Source: an uncultured Pelagibacteraceae bacterium (lineage in GTDB: Bacteria > Pseudomonadota > Alphaproteobacteria > Pelagibacterales > Pelagibacteraceae). Taken from it: a DNA stretch of 26,112 bases. How positions within the stretch are numbered: the stretch's first letter is position 1; every line of letters starts with the position of its first letter. The translations under genes and the position numbers were made by a program. This document shows, one piece after another, positions 20,223-26,112 of the stretch. The notes beneath the pieces are model-generated. The model was not told the origin of the DNA, ran no database searches, and saw nothing but the letters and a program-made list of their open reading frames with translations. The DNA lies in the NCBI GenBank assembly GCA_902630915.1, contig CACOWD010000009.1:1-26112 (forward strand), in the 5' to 3' direction.

Positions 20223-21169
20223 TTAAAGTTGCAATACTGGATGATTATCAAAATGTTTTTGAAGAGATTGTCGATGTCAAGAAATTTAAAGATAAATTTA
20301 ATTTTAAAATTTTTAATGAAGCATTCAATGATGAAAGTGAAGTTATTGAAGCCTTAGAGGAGTTCGAAGCATTATTTATTATGCGAGAAAGAACCCCTAT
20401 TACGAAAAATTTATTAGAAAATTTACCAAATCTTAAGTACATAATGACCTCAGGTATGCGTAATAATTCTATAAATTTAGAAGTAACGAAAAAAAAAGGA
20501 ATTTTGGTGTGTGGTACTGATATAAATTCAAATCCTGCTGCTGAGATCACTTGGGCTTTGATCTTAGGTCTTTTAAGAAACGTTAAACAGGAAATTGATA
20601 ATATGTTTCAAGGATATTGGCAGACTACAATTGGCTCAGAATTGAAAGGTAAAATATTGGGAGTGATAGGCTTAGGAAAAATCGGAACACAAGTTGCTAA
20701 GGTAGGAAAGGCTTTTGGAATGGAAGTTTGCGCTTGGAGTGAAAATTTGAATTTATCACATGCAAATGAACTAGGAGTATTGCCTATGAGCAAAGAAGAT
20801 TTACTTAAAAATTCAGATATAATTTCTATCCATTTAGTTTTAGGTGACAGATATAAAAACTTAATTACAAAAAATGAGATAGAAATGATGAAAAAAACAA
20901 GTTTTTTAATTAATACTTCGAGAGGCCCAATTATAAATGAAAATGATTTAGTCGAAGCTTTAAAAGAAGAAAAAATAGCTGGCGCTGGTTTAGATGTTTA
21001 TGATTTAGAGCCTTTACCGCAAGATCATAAACTTAGATTTCTTCCAAATGCTTTGTTATTGCCCCACATCGGTTACGTAACTGTTGAAAATTACTCAAAA
21101 TTTTATTCGCAAATGATTGAAAATCTAGAAAGTTGCCTAAAAAACAAGCCTTTAAGAACAATTTCATAA
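20219..21169 (+). CDS. D-isomer-specific 2-hydroxyacid dehydrogenase
   Basis: An NAD(P)-dependent enzyme interconverting a D-2-hydroxyacid and its 2-oxoacid. The Rossmann fingerprint is GLGKIGTQVAKVGKAFGMEV (151-170). The catalytic set is Arg235 (NTSRGPIINENDL), Glu264 (DVYDLEPLP) and His283 (LPHIGYVT). N-terminal and C-terminal catalytic segments bracket the cofactor domain as usual, and the 316-residue length is typical. It resembles phosphoglycerate or glyoxylate/hydroxypyruvate reductases, but no serine-feedback ACT domain is present, so it is not a long-form SerA. ATGA overlap with the transporter means coupled translation; with the flavoprotein two genes upstream, a small 2-oxoacid/amino-acid pathway is plausible. 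Confidence 0.9.
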   Translation: MIKVAILDDYQNVFEEIVDVKKFKDKFNFKIFNEAFNDESEVIEALEEFEALFIMRERTPITKNLLENLPNLKYIMTSGMRNNSINLEVTKKKGILVCGTDINSNPAAEITWALILGLLRNVKQEIDNMFQGYWQTTIGSELKGKILGVIGLGKIGTQVAKVGKAFGMEVCAWSENLNLSHANELGVLPMSKEDLLKNSDIISIHLVLGDRYKNLITKNEIEMMKKTSFLINTSRGPIINENDLVEALKEEKIAGAGLDVYDLEPLPQDHKLRFLPNALLLPHIGYVTVENYSKFYSQMIENLESCLKNKPLRTIS

Positions 21170-21214
21170 AAAAAGTATTTCTATTGCAGATTGTATTAGC
21201 TATAAACTCAATTT

Positions 21215-21248
21215 GAGAGATTCGTTTGTTTTATAACAAACAATTCTC
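21215..21248 (+). repeat. Hairpin in the leader of the first lipoprotein gene
   Basis: GTTTGTT (224-230 within 21200s) pairs with AACAAAC (21235-21241) across a TTAT loop, extended by ATT/AAT and GAGA/TCTC with two single-base bulges, giving about 14 pairs. No T-run follows, so it is probably a leader structure or processing site rather than a terminator. Confidence 0.5.
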
Positions 21249-21281
21249 TGGTTTAAATAGATGTAAATATAAAAAGGGAGT

Positions 21282-21695
21282 ATGAAAAAAAATTTTTGCT
21301 TGTTATTAATTTTTACTTTATTTAGCGGCTGCTTTGGATCAGTTGCTTTTCTAGGGTCTGCTTCAACAACTGCAGCAAGTGGAGCAAGTGGAAATATAGC
21401 TAGAGGCGCATTTACTTCAACAGTAAGCTACGGAATAAAAAAAACAACAGGTAAACTCCCTATAGAACACGCTGTTGCTTACGCAGGAGAGAAAAATCCT
21501 AAGAAAAAGAAGGAACCATGCTTATCATTCTCTGAAAAAACTAACTCAAAAATATGTTCTATTGTGAAGAAGCAATTAAAAATAACAAAATCAAAGATTA
21601 CTAAGAAATCAATGGAAAACTCTTTAAAGGACCTTACTTCATCACTTAAGCCTAATATAAATAAAAAATCTAAAATTGAGTATTTAGATAAATAA
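21282..21695 (+). CDS. Small putative lipoprotein, paralogue A
   Basis: A 137-residue protein with a lipoprotein signal peptide: MKKNFCLLLIFTLFSGC places the lipid-modified Cys at 17. After a Gly/Ala/Ser-rich stretch comes a conserved block SYGIKKTTGKLPIEHAVAYA (about 49-68), then KNPKKKKEPC and C-SIVKKQ, with two cysteines (80 and 92). The tail is Lys/Ser-rich and predicted helical. I do not know the family. It is clearly homologous to the next gene, so the pair arose by tandem duplication. Position 17 is followed by F-G, which does not clearly mark inner-membrane retention. A purine-rich AGGGAG lies unusually close (1 base) to the ATG. Confidence 0.8.
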   Translation: MKKNFCLLLIFTLFSGCFGSVAFLGSASTTAASGASGNIARGAFTSTVSYGIKKTTGKLPIEHAVAYAGEKNPKKKKEPCLSFSEKTNSKICSIVKKQLKITKSKITKKSMENSLKDLTSSLKPNINKKSKIEYLDK

Positions 21696-21833
21696 ATTTT
21701 TAAACATAATCCGCATTTCAACTTAAGATCCTAACCACCATGGGTTGTGTTAATAAAAATTAATACATTCACAATTAACTTTTATTTAAAGATGAAGCAG
21801 ATATACGAGACCAATTAAAATAAGTTTAATTTT

Positions 21834-22241
21834 ATGAAAAAGATATTGCTTTTATTGTCAACTATTTTATTGCTAAACGGTTGTGCTGAATCTTTAGCGT
21901 TACTCGGCCCAGGAGCCTCGAACGGTAAATTTGTTCAATCCAGTCTAAATTCAGCAATCAGTTATGGGGTCAAAAAACAAACAGGAAAATCTCCTTTGGA
22001 ACACGCTATTGCTTATGCAGAAAAAAAAAATCCTGAAAGAAAAAAAGAAAACTGTATTTCCTCTTTTGAAATAACAAGATCTGAATTTTGCACAATTGTT
22101 AAAAAACAAATTAAGATTAAAAGTACTGCGATGATAGAAATGACAACAGACATTGTGAAAGAATATCCAAAAAATAAAATTAAAGAAAAATCTAAGATTG
22201 AAGAGATAGCAAAAAAATCAATTATTTATAATAGAAGGTAA
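21834..22241 (+). CDS. Small putative lipoprotein, paralogue B
   Basis: A 135-residue relative of the preceding gene. The signal peptide ends in LLNGC with the lipid-modified Cys again at residue 17. The shared block reads SYGVKKQTGKSPLEHAIAYA (43-62), followed by KNPERKKENC and C-TIVKKQIKI; the two cysteines (74 and 86) keep the same 12-residue spacing as in paralogue A. The C-terminal region is Lys/Glu/Ile-rich with KEKSKIEEIAKK, matching KKSKIEYLDK in A. It is separated from A by 138 bases of AT-rich sequence with no clear Shine-Dalgarno. Function unknown; envelope location is inferred from the lipobox. Confidence 0.8.
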   Translation: MKKILLLLSTILLLNGCAESLALLGPGASNGKFVQSSLNSAISYGVKKQTGKSPLEHAIAYAEKKNPERKKENCISSFEITRSEFCTIVKKQIKIKSTAMIEMTTDIVKEYPKNKIKEKSKIEEIAKKSIIYNRR

Positions 22242-22258
22242 TTCAAATTTTTCTTGAA

Positions 22259-22291
22259 GGGATGGCCCCAATCCAAATAATTGGGACCACC
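22259..22291 (-). terminator. Hairpin between convergent lipoprotein B and metY
   Basis: Arms 22261-22272 and 22280-22291 form a 12-bp stem around a 7-base loop. Two of the pairs are G-U in minus-strand RNA but C-A mismatches in plus-strand RNA, so the structure is better suited to the metY transcript, which ends 10 bases before it. A strong T-run is missing, so efficiency as an intrinsic terminator is uncertain. Confidence 0.5.
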
Positions 22292-22300
22292 AAAATTATT

Positions 22301-23593
22301 TTAAGCAGCTAAAGCTTGTTTGATATCTGCAACAATATCGTCTGGATGTTCAATACCAATCGATAATCTTACATACCCTGGCGTAACACCAGCAGCTAAC
22401 ATTTCTTTTTCTGTAAGCTGACTATGAGTAGTAGTTGCTGGATGAATTGCCAAGCTTCTAGCATCACCAATGTTTGCTACGTGGTAAAGCATTTTTAAGT
22501 TATCGATAAACTTAGCTCCTGCTTCTTTTGTTCCTAGATCCATTCCTATTAAAGATCCAAAACCACCTTGCATATATTTTTTGGCTCTATCTCTAATTTC
22601 ACCCTGATAATTAGTTGGATAGATAACCTTTTTAACTTTTTTGTGACCATCTAAGAAATTCACAACTTTTTCTGCGTTACTACAGTGTTGTTTCATTCTC
22701 AAAGCTACAGTTTCCAAACCTTGAATGATTTGAAAAGCATTGAATGGACTCAAAGGTGCGCCTAAGTCTCGCAATAAAACTACTCTCGCTCTGATGACAA
22801 ATGGAATATTAGCACCGGTTAATTGTGGAACTGCATCTGCCCAAACTGCACCGTGATAACTTTGATCTGGCTCATTTAATAGAGGTTGTCTCTTTCTATC
22901 TTTAATCCAATCAAAATTTCCCCCATCTACAATTATTCCTCCAATTGAAGTACCATGACCACCAATATATTTTGTCAGAGAGTGCATTACAATTGCAGCT
23001 CCATGAGCTAAAGGTTTGCATATAACTGGCGAAGCTGTGTTATCGATAATTAAAGGAATACCTTTTTTTCTACCGATATCAGAAACTTCTTTAATTGGAA
23101 AAACACGAAGATATGGGTTTGGAAGAGTTTCACCGTAGTAAGCTCTTGTTTTATCATCAGTCGCTTTTTCAAAATTTTTTGGATCTGCAGGATCTGCAAA
23201 TCTAACTTCAATACCTTGTTGTCTTAAAGTATTTTTGAATAAGTTAACTGTACCTCCGTATAAATCAGTCGAAGCAACAATGTTATCTCCAGCCTGTGCT
23301 AAGTTTTGAATGCACATTGCTGATGCTGCTTGACCTGATCCAACTGCTACTGCTGCGACGCCGCCTTCTAATGCAGCAACTCTTTTCTCAAGAACATCAA
23401 CTGTTGGGTTCATGATACGTGTATAAATGTTTCCAAACTCTTTAAGACCAAATAAATTTGCAGCATGTTCTGCGTTTTTAAATTGGTAAGAGGTTGTTTG
23501 GTAAATAGGAACTGCTACTGCTGTCGTAGTAGGATCTGCCCTATAATCACTACCATGTAAGCCAATAGTTTCCGGATGTTTAAAATCAGCCAT
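22301..23593 (-). CDS. metY: O-acetylhomoserine sulfhydrylase (PLP enzyme)
   Basis: MetY makes homocysteine (or methionine with methanethiol) from O-acetylhomoserine, by direct sulfhydrylation. It belongs to the Cys/Met-metabolism PLP family: the PLP lysine is Lys208 in HSLTKYIGGHG, the cofactor Asp184 lies in LIIDNTAS, and YTRIMNPTVDVLEKRVAALEGG is the family N-terminal block. The 430-residue length with the long form insert indicates MetY rather than MetB/MetC/MetZ. The ATG is preceded by a strong AAGGAGG (23606-23601) at 7 bases. Control by two SAM riboswitches in its leader agrees with a methionine-pathway role. Confidence 0.95.
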   Translation of the reverse strand: MADFKHPETIGLHGSDYRADPTTTAVAVPIYQTTSYQFKNAEHAANLFGLKEFGNIYTRIMNPTVDVLEKRVAALEGGVAAVAVGSGQAASAMCIQNLAQAGDNIVASTDLYGGTVNLFKNTLRQQGIEVRFADPADPKNFEKATDDKTRAYYGETLPNPYLRVFPIKEVSDIGRKKGIPLIIDNTASPVICKPLAHGAAIVMHSLTKYIGGHGTSIGGIIVDGGNFDWIKDRKRQPLLNEPDQSYHGAVWADAVPQLTGANIPFVIRARVVLLRDLGAPLSPFNAFQIIQGLETVALRMKQHCSNAEKVVNFLDGHKKVKKVIYPTNYQGEIRDRAKKYMQGGFGSLIGMDLGTKEAGAKFIDNLKMLYHVANIGDARSLAIHPATTTHSQLTEKEMLAAGVTPGYVRLSIGIEHPDDIVADIKQALAA

Positions 23594-23633
23594 TGATTTT
23601 CCTCCTTATTGTTTCTCTTATCGTTTCGTTCAT
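23586..23633 (-). CDS. Possible 15-codon leader ORF overlapping the metY start
   Basis: ATG at 23633 has GGAG (23642-23639) at an ideal 5-base spacing and encodes MNETIRETIRRKING, ending at TGA (23588-23586). The stop lies just inside metY, in a different frame, so its ribosome would terminate on the metY start and could re-initiate. The ORF spans the metY Shine-Dalgarno. It contains no methionine after the start, so methionine-dependent stalling is not suggested. Could be chance in a purine-rich stretch. Confidence 0.35.
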   Translation of the reverse strand: MNETIRETIRRKING

Positions 23634-23690
23634 TTTTTCTCCGTCTTTCTGGAGAAGAATGAACGAAAGTTAATTCAGTTCATCTTCTCC
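23624..23690 (-). promoter_or_regulatory. Mutually exclusive hairpins downstream of SAM-V
   Basis: The middle strand 23668-23651 (TTTCGTTCATTCTTCTCC) can pair with GGAGAAGATGAAC (23690-23678; one bulge), or with GGAG plus AATGAACGAAA (23642-23639 and 23634-23624; 11 continuous pairs plus 4). The first partner contains the GGAG at the 3' edge of SAM-V, the second contains the GGAG and ATG of the 15-codon ORF. Both cannot form together. Confidence 0.55.
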
Positions 23691-23742
23691 TTTTTAGTAC
23701 TTCGGCAAATGCCAGGTGTACAATATGGTTCAAATACCCGGT
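23687..23742 (-). ncRNA. SAM-V riboswitch
   Basis: The minus-strand RNA reads through TTTGAACC, ATTGTACACCTGGC, ATTTGCC and AGTACTAAAAAGGAG, which matches my memory of the SAM-V aptamer of marine bacteria. Visible pairings are GGT/ACC, GGC/GCC and GTAC/GTAC. The aptamer ends in AAGGAG, a Shine-Dalgarno-like element that ligand binding is expected to mask. Here that element lies 93 bases upstream of the metY ATG rather than next to it. Confidence 0.85.
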
Positions 23743-23760
23743 TTAATTTTCGATTTATCA

Positions 23761-23790
23761 AAAAAAAAACCACCGGCTAAAGCGGTGGTC
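23761..23790 (-). terminator. Intrinsic terminator controlled by SAM-II
   Basis: Stem CCACCG/CGGTGG, extended by A-T pairs, followed by nine T residues in minus-strand orientation. Part of its left arm and loop, CGCTTTAGC (23784-23776), is the exact complement of GCTAAAGCG (23812-23804), the 3' strand of the SAM-II aptamer, so aptamer and terminator are linked by a 9-bp antiterminator. Confidence 0.85.
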
Positions 23791-23802
23791 TAAAAGACTT
23801 GT

Positions 23803-23854
23803 GCGCTTTAGCAGGATTTATAAAGCGCCCGCAAGTTGCTTTAACTCAGCGCTT
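23803..23854 (-). ncRNA. SAM-II riboswitch
   Basis: The RNA begins AAGCGCTGAGTTAAA, continues CTTGCGGGCGC and ends TTATAAATCCTGCTAAAGCG; the ATAAA and GCTAAA core is characteristic of SAM-II H-type pseudoknots. P1 pairs AAGCGC (23854-23849) with GCGCTT (23828-23823). It is followed by an intrinsic terminator, so SAM binding should stop transcription before metY. It lies 18 bases upstream of the terminator stem base and shortly after the promoter. Confidence 0.88.
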
Positions 23855-23860
23855 AATAAA

Positions 23861-23890
23861 AATATAGCAATAATTTTATATCTTTGTCAA
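23861..23890 (-). promoter_or_regulatory. metY promoter
   Basis: A perfect TTGACA (23890-23885) and TATATT (23866-23861) are separated by 18 bases. The -35 lies only 7 bases beyond the gshB stop. Transcription would start about at the first bases of SAM-II P1, as expected for a riboswitch-controlled promoter. Confidence 0.75.
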
Positions 23891-23897
23891 TTGGTAA

Positions 23898-24815
23898 TTA
23901 AATGTTATTCCAAAAGAATTTTGCTAGGTTTTTTCCAGACAAGTCTCTATATGCAGCTAATCCCGTAGGACTTGTAACATTAATATCACCTATCAATCTT
24001 CCTTGAACAAAATCAATGCCAGCAAAATAGATATTATTTTTAATTAGTAATCTTCCAATTTCTTTACTTGCTTTTATTTCTTTTTTTGTAAGTTTTGTTA
24101 ACTTTGCAATCGCCCCCTTGCTCATATTAGACAGGATGCTTCCTTTTTTTGGAACTCTAGATATTGCACCAACAATTTCCCCCTTTATTATGAAAACTCT
24201 TTTATCCCCTTTAGATACTCCCGGTAAAAACTTTTGAAAAAACAGATGATTATGAGTTTTAAGTAGTTTCTTAATTTTTCTAACTGCAAAAGTCTTTAAC
24301 AGAATAACATTGTTACCACTGAAACCATTAATTGGTTTAGCAACAACTGATTTATACTTTCTAAAAAAACTTCTTATTTCATTTAGATTTTCACTAATTA
24401 AAGTTGGCGGCATATATTTTACAAAATTAAGAGAAAATAACTTTTCAGATATGTTTCTGACGGCAAATGGATGATTAATTATTTTTACTTTTTTTGAAAT
24501 ATGGTCAAGCAAGAATGTTGTATATAAATAACGATTATTAAAAGGTGGATCATTCCTAATAAGTATGATTTTAGAATTTATAAGATCAAAATTAATAGTC
24601 TTTATTAAAGTAAAAAACTTTTTTTTACCGTAATTAATTTTTATATGTTTACATAATGCGATAACTTTACCATTTAAAAAACTAATATCTTGAGGTTCAT
24701 AATAATAAATTCTATATCCTCTTTTCTGCGCTTCTTTAGCTAAAAGTAAAGTTGTATCAGTTTTAATATTTATTTTTTTAAGATCAGAACCCTGAATAGC
24801 TAAAATTTTCTTCAT
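23898..24815 (-). CDS. gshB: Glutathione synthetase
   Basis: GshB ligates glycine to gamma-glutamylcysteine with ATP. It is an ATP-grasp enzyme of the bacterial type: N-terminal domain with KTDTTLLLAKEAQKRGY, the substrate segment LIRNDPPFNNRYLYTT (about 84-99), the ATP-grasp strands VVAKPINGFSGNNV and KGDKRVFIIKGEIVGA, and the final GDINVTSPTGLAAYRDL. Length 305 is close to the usual 310-320. Its first 32 bases overlap the end of gshA, so translation is coupled, and the two enzymes catalyse consecutive steps. The stop is 8 bases from the metY promoter. Lys-rich, AT-rich codon use agrees with its neighbours. Confidence 0.92.
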   Translation of the reverse strand: MKKILAIQGSDLKKINIKTDTTLLLAKEAQKRGYRIYYYEPQDISFLNGKVIALCKHIKINYGKKKFFTLIKTINFDLINSKIILIRNDPPFNNRYLYTTFLLDHISKKVKIINHPFAVRNISEKLFSLNFVKYMPPTLISENLNEIRSFFRKYKSVVAKPINGFSGNNVILLKTFAVRKIKKLLKTHNHLFFQKFLPGVSKGDKRVFIIKGEIVGAISRVPKKGSILSNMSKGAIAKLTKLTKKEIKASKEIGRLLIKNNIYFAGIDFVQGRLIGDINVTSPTGLAAYRDLSGKNLAKFFWNNI

Positions 24816-26112
24816 GATTTATTAAAAAAGTTAAGTTATTAGATTTATTAAATTGATCAATTAGCATTTCCGCTCTTGTTTTTTTATTACTAATTATTTG
24901 CTCAATATGTTTTAGGTAAATTGTTTCATTTTTTCCATTTTTATTAACTTCATTTCTTTTCTCTAAACCTTTTTTTGAAAGATCTAGAAATATTTTAGCC
25001 CAGTCAATTAATTTTTTGTTTTTAAGCGTAGTATTAAGCCCTAATTTGGGTGAATTAAAATAAGCATCTAACACTTCTTCTTTTTTCCAATCTTTAATAA
25101 ATTCATATGTTTCATCCAATGATCCATAAATTAAACCAGTGAAGAAAGATGGTCCGTTGCAGATACAACCAAAATTACATGCATCTAAAGATCTAAGCTC
25201 TAAAACTTGTTTTAATCTAACCTCAGTAAAAATAGTTCCTAAGTGATTTTCAAAATCCTTAATGGTAGGTTTTTCTCCCTTTAAATAACTTAAATTTCCT
25301 CTCAAGTAATCATTAAAAGTTTGACCATTTGGGGAGTAATATTTGTCATTTTTTTTTAGAAATAAAATTGGATAGTTTAGAACATGATCAATATATTTTT
25401 CAAAACTAACACTCTCAAAAGTAATTGGCATTATTCCACCTCTACTAGTTTCTTGCCAAACTTTACCTCTGTAAGATAAAAAACCCGATAATTTATTTTC
25501 ATTAAAGGGTGAATTAGCAAACAAAGCGATTGTTAATGGAGCTAAGTAATTTCCAATCTTAAATTTTTTTTCAAAATCTTCCTCAGATGTATAATCATAG
25601 TTTATTTGAATACCTGCTGTTTTATACATCATATCTAGACTTAGTTTACCTTTCTTAGGCATTTCGTTGGTCATAATTCTGTAACGTTCTTTTGGACTCT
25701 TAGGTATTTCGAGTAATTTATTGAAAGGATCATATGCTATTGAAGAAGTTGTAATTTTAGCTATTTCAAAAATTTCTTTAAGCTCATTAAAATGAGAGCT
25801 ATTTTCTGAACAAACAAGATGAATATTTTTGAATGGAGCACCTGATAACTCGTATTGAAATCCTGGCTCAGTTGTAATTTTTTGATTATTTCTTTTAAGT
25901 CCAACTACTTTATCTTTTTCAAATTGAAGCTGCCATCCTCTTATTGTAAGTATTTCAAACAATTTTTTTATTTGAGAATAACCTATTCTTTTGAGATCAT
26001 TTTTATTAAAAAGAAATTTTTCGTGCTCTACACCAACTCTTAGTTGATTTCTATTTTTAATTCCATCTTTGAAATATTGAATTAATTGATCTTTATTTTG
26101 AACTACTTCGTT
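24784..26112 (-). CDS. gshA: Glutamate-cysteine ligase (N terminus cut by window edge)
   Basis: GshA makes gamma-glutamylcysteine, the first step to glutathione. The frame is open from the right edge to the stop at 24786-24784, giving 442 residues; the first available TTG at 25962 is not the true start, because the sequence before it encodes the family N terminus RVGVEHEKFLF (about residues 26-36 of this fragment). This EHEKF type, plus MTNEMPKKGKLSLDMMYKTAGIQINYDY, the TSRGGIMP segment and LEXRSLDA-like LELRSLDAC, marks the plant/alphaproteobacterial class of ligase. Only a short N-terminal piece should be missing. It forms an overlapping pair with gshB. Confidence 0.92.
   Translation of the reverse strand, partial: NEVVQNKDQLIQYFKDGIKNRNQLRVGVEHEKFLFNKNDLKRIGYSQIKKLFEILTIRGWQLQFEKDKVVGLKRNNQKITTEPGFQYELSGAPFKNIHLVCSENSSHFNELKEIFEIAKITTSSIAYDPFNKLLEIPKSPKERYRIMTNEMPKKGKLSLDMMYKTAGIQINYDYTSEEDFEKKFKIGNYLAPLTIALFANSPFNENKLSGFLSYRGKVWQETSRGGIMPITFESVSFEKYIDHVLNYPILFLKKNDKYYSPNGQTFNDYLRGNLSYLKGEKPTIKDFENHLGTIFTEVRLKQVLELRSLDACNFGCICNGPSFFTGLIYGSLDETYEFIKDWKKEEVLDAYFNSPKLGLNTTLKNKKLIDWAKIFLDLSKKGLEKRNEVNKNGKNETIYLKHIEQIISNKKTRAEMLIDQFNKSNNLTFLINHEENFSYSGF

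Noticed and set aside
20248..20550. 100-codon frame antisense to the D-2-hydroxyacid dehydrogenase
   Set aside because: It is fully covered by a strongly supported gene and shows no start signal or recognisable motif.
21696..21833. Gap between the two lipoprotein genes as a small RNA or third degenerate copy
   Set aside because: No lipobox or SYG block remnant, no strong hairpin and no convincing promoter; it appears to be plain AT-rich spacer.
25855..26043. 62-codon plus-strand frame near the right edge
   Set aside because: It is antisense to the N-terminal region of gshA, which carries the conserved EHEKF motif.

Overview
The window is compact, strongly AT-rich bacterial chromosome that most resembles a free-living marine alphaproteobacterium of the SAR11/Pelagibacterales type. 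Three things point there: a circularly permuted two-piece tmRNA gene (an alphaproteobacterial trait), a tandem SAM-II plus SAM-V riboswitch leader in front of metY (an arrangement known from Pelagibacter-like marine bacteria), and streamlined organisation with frequent 1-4 base gene overlaps. I see no mobile elements, CRISPR array or rRNA/tRNA genes. The genus-level assignment is inference.

Left part (1-6982): an unidentified gene runs off the left edge on the minus strand, followed by permuted ssrA (minus). thyX (plus) and an Mrp/ApbC-type P-loop ATPase gene (minus) are convergent and overlap at their ends. Then comes a plus-strand membrane-proteostasis operon: hflK, hflC, a DUF2065 (YjeT-like) membrane protein, a DegP/DegQ-type periplasmic protease and miaA.

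Centre (6983-18019): the branched-chain amino-acid genes ilvB-ilvH-ilvC and leuA lead almost directly into the rod-shape operon mreB-mreC-mreD-mrdA(PBP2)-rodA, with a bactofilin gene at its end. Most junctions are TAATG or short overlaps.

Right part (18020-26112): a tight three-gene set encodes a DadA/DAO-type FAD amino-acid oxidoreductase, an EamA/DMT transporter with no canonical start codon at its N terminus, and a D-2-hydroxyacid dehydrogenase. Two tandem paralogous small lipoproteins of unknown function follow. On the minus strand lie gshA (cut by the right edge), gshB and metY, which together form a sulfur-metabolism block.

The richest regulatory region is the 300-base metY leader (23594-23897). 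It holds a promoter, a SAM-II aptamer whose 3' strand is complementary to the following intrinsic terminator, a SAM-V aptamer ending in a Shine-Dalgarno-like GGAG, and a further segment that does not fit either known aptamer. In that segment one middle strand can pair either with the SAM-V-linked GGAG or with the GGAG/ATG of a 15-codon leader ORF whose stop overlaps the metY start. This could be an additional relay step and is the strongest candidate for something undescribed here.
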